Shown piece after piece: positions 6,301-7,185 of a stretch of DNA of 7,185 bases. A program made the translations under genes and the position numbers. The notes below the pieces were generated by a model, which was not told the DNA's origin, did not search any database, and was given only the letters and a program-made list of their open reading frames with translations. Each line of letters starts with the position of its first letter. The first letter of the stretch is position 1. Origin of the DNA: Gammaproteobacteria bacterium (lineage in GTDB: Bacteria; Pseudomonadota; Gammaproteobacteria; Berkiellales; Berkiellaceae). The stretch is taken from the NCBI GenBank assembly GCA_016874315.1, contig VGTX01000055.1:1-7185 (forward strand). Reading direction: 5' to 3'.

Positions 6301-7185
6301 CTTTTTCTTTAAGAATGGTCCATAGCACAAAATCAAGAGAGTTTGAGGTTTTGAAAGCGCTCATTTCTTGATGGATTTCTAGTTCATTGAGATGTTTGAT
6401 CCATATTTTTTTATCATCTGGAGTTAATGTGTTTGAAGTGAGTTCAAAAGGAATATCAAAAAAATCAGTCAATTGAAATAAGATCAGCATGTTTTTATAT
6501 TCTGAGTGATGAGAATATAGAGTTAGTGCTTGTGCATTAATCAAATTTTCTTTTAAGGCCGGCAAGGCTTCTTGAATTTTGGATTTCTTATTTTTATGAA
6601 GAATGATTGTGGATATGAGCTCGCGAGCAAACTGATTTGTACTTGAATGCCAAAGTATTGTGAAAACAGTTTGTGAGCCTGGATTATAGATTCCGTTATA
6701 ATAACTACATGGTAGATTAAAGAAAGTAAAATCGATTTTTTTAAAAATAACATTTGCAGTGAGAATATTTTGAAAAATCGTCTCAATTCTTTTGAATTCA
6801 GGGTGATTTTGAGCCATATTGCTTCGATGCATGCAAATAAAATCAAAAAGAGATACCCCTTCTTCAGTAGCTGGATAGAAAAGTAGATCGCGCAAATCCG
6901 TGGTAGCAATATCTCCTAGCACTGTGTTGATGTTAAGAGTTTTTGGGTTCGGTTTTTCATTTAAATTTTTACCAAGACCAGCTTTGATATAGAGTCGACT
7001 GACTCGAGCCATGATATCTTTTTTCTCTTTTATATCTCGATCGGAATTTTCGCTTTTACCGCCTTGTAGATGCTTTTTTTGAGGTGAATCATTTTCGGTG
7101 CTCTGAGAATCAGATTTTCCAATATGAGAGCTGGAATCTGCGGCAACCTTGAGACTGGAATGATGAGGAAGATTTGTCGTTAATA
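188..7185 (-). CDS. Giant ankyrin-like repeat protein, 5' end cut by the window
   Basis: One uninterrupted minus-strand frame ends at a TAG at 188-190. It gives 2274 residues from the ATG at 7012. No in-frame stop occurs in the 57 further codons up to the window edge. Those codons contain no ATG, GTG or TTG, and the ATG at 7012 has only a weak, distant purine-rich stretch (AAGAG, 12 bases away) and no convincing promoter. The real start is therefore probably beyond the window. The protein is mostly short amphipathic helices with ankyrin signatures, for example T-A-L-T-L-A-I, then L-L-L, then A-D-P at 578-602. Further clusters lie near 815-875, 932-1034, 1152-1360 and 1843-1906. Lys/Ser/Thr linkers occur near 1139-1152 and 1634-1651, one hydrophobic segment at 2015-2036, and a polar tail after about 2232. 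More than 30 scattered cysteines and no visible signal peptide in the part present fit a cytosolic or contact-delivered protein. Ankyrin repeats bind proteins, so a scaffold or host-interaction role is inferred. I recognise no enzyme domain and no named family. The reading frame is certain; the function is not. Confidence 0.93.
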   Translation of the reverse strand, partial: LTTNLPHHSSLKVAADSSSHIGKSDSQSTENDSPQKKHLQGGKSENSDRDIKEKKDIMARVSRLYIKAGLGKNLNEKPNPKTLNINTVLGDIATTDLRDLLFYPATEEGVSLFDFICMHRSNMAQNHPEFKRIETIFQNILTANVIFKKIDFTFFNLPCSYYNGIYNPGSQTVFTILWHSSTNQFARELISTIILHKNKKSKIQEALPALKENLINAQALTLYSHHSEYKNMLILFQLTDFFDIPFELTSNTLTPDDKKIWIKHLNELEIHQEMSAFKTSNSLDFVLWTILKEKDYTSIDLFLLKIKELSKNNYQNALIIFFNRLQLAWRNDLIDLPSDARLWDILKKNLENSTYLYGLTHSTGIIFANKTYYTLFEYLLILSSPYQNKSTPFCEAHALWLLNHANHIVTDERLLFFSTAYFGSNMLFEAFCIRVANTYQNSNKALEQYLMQTDADGKRILEYAATHIISGPQYIPYIDAKLRVVWTIFSKHQLILALHTPTALQALLLDEIMHERIQPTGLLHATLLAYKIGKYANTTNLTSVLKECFYNTLSLNSTVVKDIIEIFNNHIENKDFYTHTQPLQQSFLMQTIDQAHDQIELTKILLSHTRKVLPPQLFLEELNKIHLTNNGQRHTALTLAIAKKLTPIASLLLDYEADPLLVIIDHHGKNGFILAIESSELHLSEKIIKNLIQQNKLEEALRITDTSGKSTVSYITQYLPELLYIFPDIKEICPDYYLTISPAALQTLCLQSQISANYILEILHTLQQHNLLESLWVQYQLSDQRAILIAIISKYESYSHRWFILKDIICGFSTQKNLKYLGSILAQILYAVKDDSLALELIKILIDQCDHQEQKQLVYVPFPVKNSDLEMESAGLLAIAILEKRSIRLIRYFIEICPDFLTINCSNGESVLMLAYRTQQRSVARYITNVMIRNHQVDNLCYVNTSTISIEDNHLPNLDALKYAYLFQDQNTKDFSAQHVLINQHSSLTDEHLCYAIRYGDAMGAITIIEKIESRTAFQRILAPKKSETLPLHTALNYYRLYDEMNNIVILLIKLTSLHDLTALNVNNESVLDICLKHNDHEKFVMLLGAISLKTQSLKYPPQKIDFIISQILNALLTFNLKKDFLSTLFVFFEKTNYSKDSLKKAIPSFLPLLETVSSSRLEFEAWQQILIDFIKLFDREVIQHYFETHASDDLNKSTEKSKTASLKKMTLLEKLAHMKCSNFLLQYATEFYTESYDASEYTPLMGLANYGSTKELEQILNTHSIKDHVNFEKNGDCALLLAYNDYNLSLGILYEKITLLHAYGAKIGNSPTTRIELLRRAIQTKNTDIFVKTLDFYTHEHSDWTKYFNPLDILGFALFYGNEKIAILLWHNIIQQCPDIAMLAECLILINDALSELQYTFALTLLQYFLEKGVSFSSLHNKWALSIEEIFNQSYLSNSERTVIIELLEFLLTYQAQLQISINPLLDRSKITLQNLNIFAQQEPQFCIALLNLLDRFNLKETSLFEKLIDKDIDIHLYSYLLKDSMLDIYDNVPSFLTMLSESTISLHNINQLCQLVREHHGTPPSQVKELLPYYRIIGHNTFEKISNASPQTKQNFLLNIIWLYSLDTQAQSEILMELFEPMELYEIIEFWSDITVQKHSALFIQIFQMLLDKADDPSKFLLTLINKASQPMITELHGVIIKAFITEHKSKNAKTSKTSKNFDDKKCIIEQSIFSNHYELATALLQEYLTDIMNTENFEQKKIEILLLCKKTPSFWAATIPLLQKHQTCNQIDCLSNFVDLINPMNLFGSKIENKILLGCLIEEIFYMQQDDSNDISVYWPIIKKWLSQRKDMLAIKLCFILEQYSFISESFGSLFNRHIEKELQEGTFNFFENNAFAVGLCISYATEVFFKERPNVVHPIYHAISLGYIEVAFTLLRAQKQPPIVMLEGAKNLSGQTSLELIHQQYPDNAYRRTLIHFLRGSRNNPDILAGELMDLSSWSYIQENKEYSLAVLDNSFFARFLEQPIKATSSINAVRSIIHEIFPQLLDLQDNSGTTYITPLSFAKAFNALTPDCIEHSYNDYETWLGVGNPLLITGYSITILYIIYLSALKKMLSYQNDSTKDINRIKSRIDIFFSRLIENTTTMRAQANQSLALELMQQCYNKINLFEYIPDQESRCFNELIASNKHFLKSLHPTVTTEQVNSLVLSSLTVHMDENDKKQIHAQGVLRPWSQSFKEICLMHFIKNDKELMKALKNSGIELLDISYSIILTVYARKLYTFFERKYSLDSLLERNNIDFLSEHYFQKRRSIPPCLTTTPARPILFSPQDQCDSNTDLKTNHTLKKPSQK
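905..970 (-). other. Hydrophobic segment, possible membrane helix, residues 2015-2036
   Basis: About 20 mostly apolar residues (NPLLITGYSITILYIIYLSA) are followed by two lysines. This is the most hydrophobic stretch in the protein and is long enough to cross a membrane once. It could instead be a buried helix of the solenoid, since it contains several hydroxyl residues and a Gly-Tyr-Ser break. Confidence 0.4.
1295..1486 (-). other. C-terminal ankyrin-like pair, residues about 1843-1906
   Basis: HPIYHAISLGYIEVAFTLL matches an ankyrin helix pair (P-I/L-x-x-A-I-x-x-G-x-x-x-x-x-x-L-L). It is followed by SGQTSLELIHQQYP and a second helix (RRTLIHFLRG). The roughly 480 residues between the previous array and this pair show only helical solenoid character, with an isolated unit near 1652-1675. 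Confidence 0.55.
2060..2113 (-). other. Lys/Ser/Thr linker with a small tandem repeat, residues about 1634-1651
   Basis: KSKNAKTSKTSKNFDDKK is a low-complexity polar run resembling the linker near 1139-1152. The KTS-KTS part comes from a 9-base near-perfect tandem repeat (GATGTTTTC/GATGTTTTT on the plus strand), suggesting expansion by slippage. The next residues begin a new ankyrin-like helix pair. Confidence 0.5.
2933..3559 (-). other. Longest ankyrin-like array, residues about 1152-1360
   Basis: About six degenerate units follow one another after a Lys/Ser linker. They include SEYTPLMGLANYGSTKELEQ (T-P-L core), NGDCALLLAY with ITLLHAYGAKIG (the most ankyrin-like loop), TRIELLRRAIQTKN, NPLDILGFALFYGNEKIAI, and ALTLLQYFLEKGVSF. 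Spacing varies because of small insertions, so the count is approximate. Confidence 0.55.
3557..3598 (-). other. Lys/Ser/Thr linker, residues about 1139-1152
   Basis: NKSTEKSKTASLKK is a short low-complexity polar run between two helical blocks. It immediately precedes the longest ankyrin-like array. It probably acts as a flexible hinge between modules. Confidence 0.5.
3911..4219 (-). other. Ankyrin-like cluster, residues about 932-1034
   Basis: Three helix pairs in succession carry ankyrin-like cores: HLCYAIRYGD, then LPLHTALNYYR with IVILLIKLTS, then NNESVLDICLKHNDHEKFV. The middle unit has a readable L-H-T-A-L core. The others are degenerate, so repeat borders are approximate. Confidence 0.5.
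4388..4570 (-). other. Ankyrin-like pair, residues about 815-875
   Basis: Two consecutive helix-turn-helix units are visible. The first, SAGLLAIAILEKRSIRLIRYF, ends in ICPDFLTIN. The second, NGESVLMLAYRTQQRSVARYI, follows directly. Spacing is about 33 residues, as in ankyrin repeats. The usual G-A-D loop is replaced by C-P-D. Confidence 0.6.
5201..5302 (-). other. Best-conserved ankyrin repeat, residues about 571-604
   Basis: The segment reads NNGQRHTALTLAIAKKL, then IASLLLDYEADPL. This matches the ankyrin order: Gly at the first turn, T-A-L-x-L-A at helix 1, an apolar I-A-x-L-L-L helix 2, and A-D-P in the loop. A second, weaker copy follows at about 609-645 (GKNGFILAIES). It is the clearest family signature in the protein. 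Confidence 0.75.
7013..7185 (-). other. Ser/Lys/Asp-rich segment ahead of Met 1, probably coding linker
   Basis: In the frame of the giant gene these 57 codons contain no stop. They encode a strikingly polar peptide with 11 Ser, 8 Lys and 6 Asp, and no Phe, Tyr, Trp, Cys or Met, for example KSDSQSTENDSPQKK. Chance translation of AT-rich DNA normally yields many Phe, Tyr and Ile codons. This composition instead fits an intrinsically disordered linker of a longer protein. The segment therefore argues that the gene continues past the right edge, with another domain upstream. Confidence 0.7.

Noticed and set aside
6553..6909. Minus-strand 118-residue open frame in another register
   Set aside because: It overlaps the ankyrin-like coding frame completely on the same strand. 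Leu/Ile/Phe-rich translation is expected from an out-of-frame reading.
7013..7185. A promoter and ribosome site for initiation at ATG 7012
   Set aside because: A TATAAA lies upstream but has no -35 partner at suitable spacing, and the nearest purine run (AAGAG) is 12 bases from the ATG. The frame is open through the region.

Overview
The window is AT-rich (roughly one-third G+C, judged by eye). It is dominated by a single giant minus-strand reading frame that fills almost all of it, with about 180 bases of flank on the left. The frame ends at a TAG stop at 188-190. It is usually readable from an ATG at 7012 (2274 residues), but it stays open with no stop through the right edge at 7185. The gene is therefore most likely cut by the window, with at least 2331 residues and its true start outside. 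Residue numbers below count the Met at 7012 as residue 1.

The protein is an almost entirely alpha-helical, repeat-rich molecule. Several stretches match the ankyrin pattern (T-A/P-L-x-x-A-I, then L-L, then A-D in the loop), most clearly near residues 574-604, 815-875, 970-1034, 1152-1360 and 1843-1906. Other long stretches look like ankyrin or solenoid helices that have diverged beyond easy recognition. Two Lys/Ser/Thr-rich linkers (about 1139-1152 and 1634-1651), a Ser/Lys/Asp-rich segment ahead of residue 1 and a polar C-terminal tail appear to divide it into modules. One hydrophobic segment (about 2015-2036) could span a membrane. I see no catalytic domain that I can name.

Left of the giant gene, 111-187 is a short intergenic region. 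It holds a well-formed inverted repeat (123-162) and, overlapping it, a plausible sigma70-type promoter reading leftwards (-35 TTGATA, 18 bp, -10 TATACT). An ATG at 110 opens a minus-strand frame that runs off the left edge and is probably the start of a second gene in the same direction. Plus-strand frames over the same bases are also open, so this call is tentative.

Organism: very large, degenerate ankyrin-type proteins in an AT-rich bacterial genome are typical of host-associated or intracellular bacteria (for example Legionellales or Dependentiae-like lineages). On that basis the protein could be a host-interaction protein or effector. This is inference from protein style only; nothing here fixes the taxon. 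I see no tRNA, rRNA, CRISPR array, insertion sequence or recognisable defence or mobile system.
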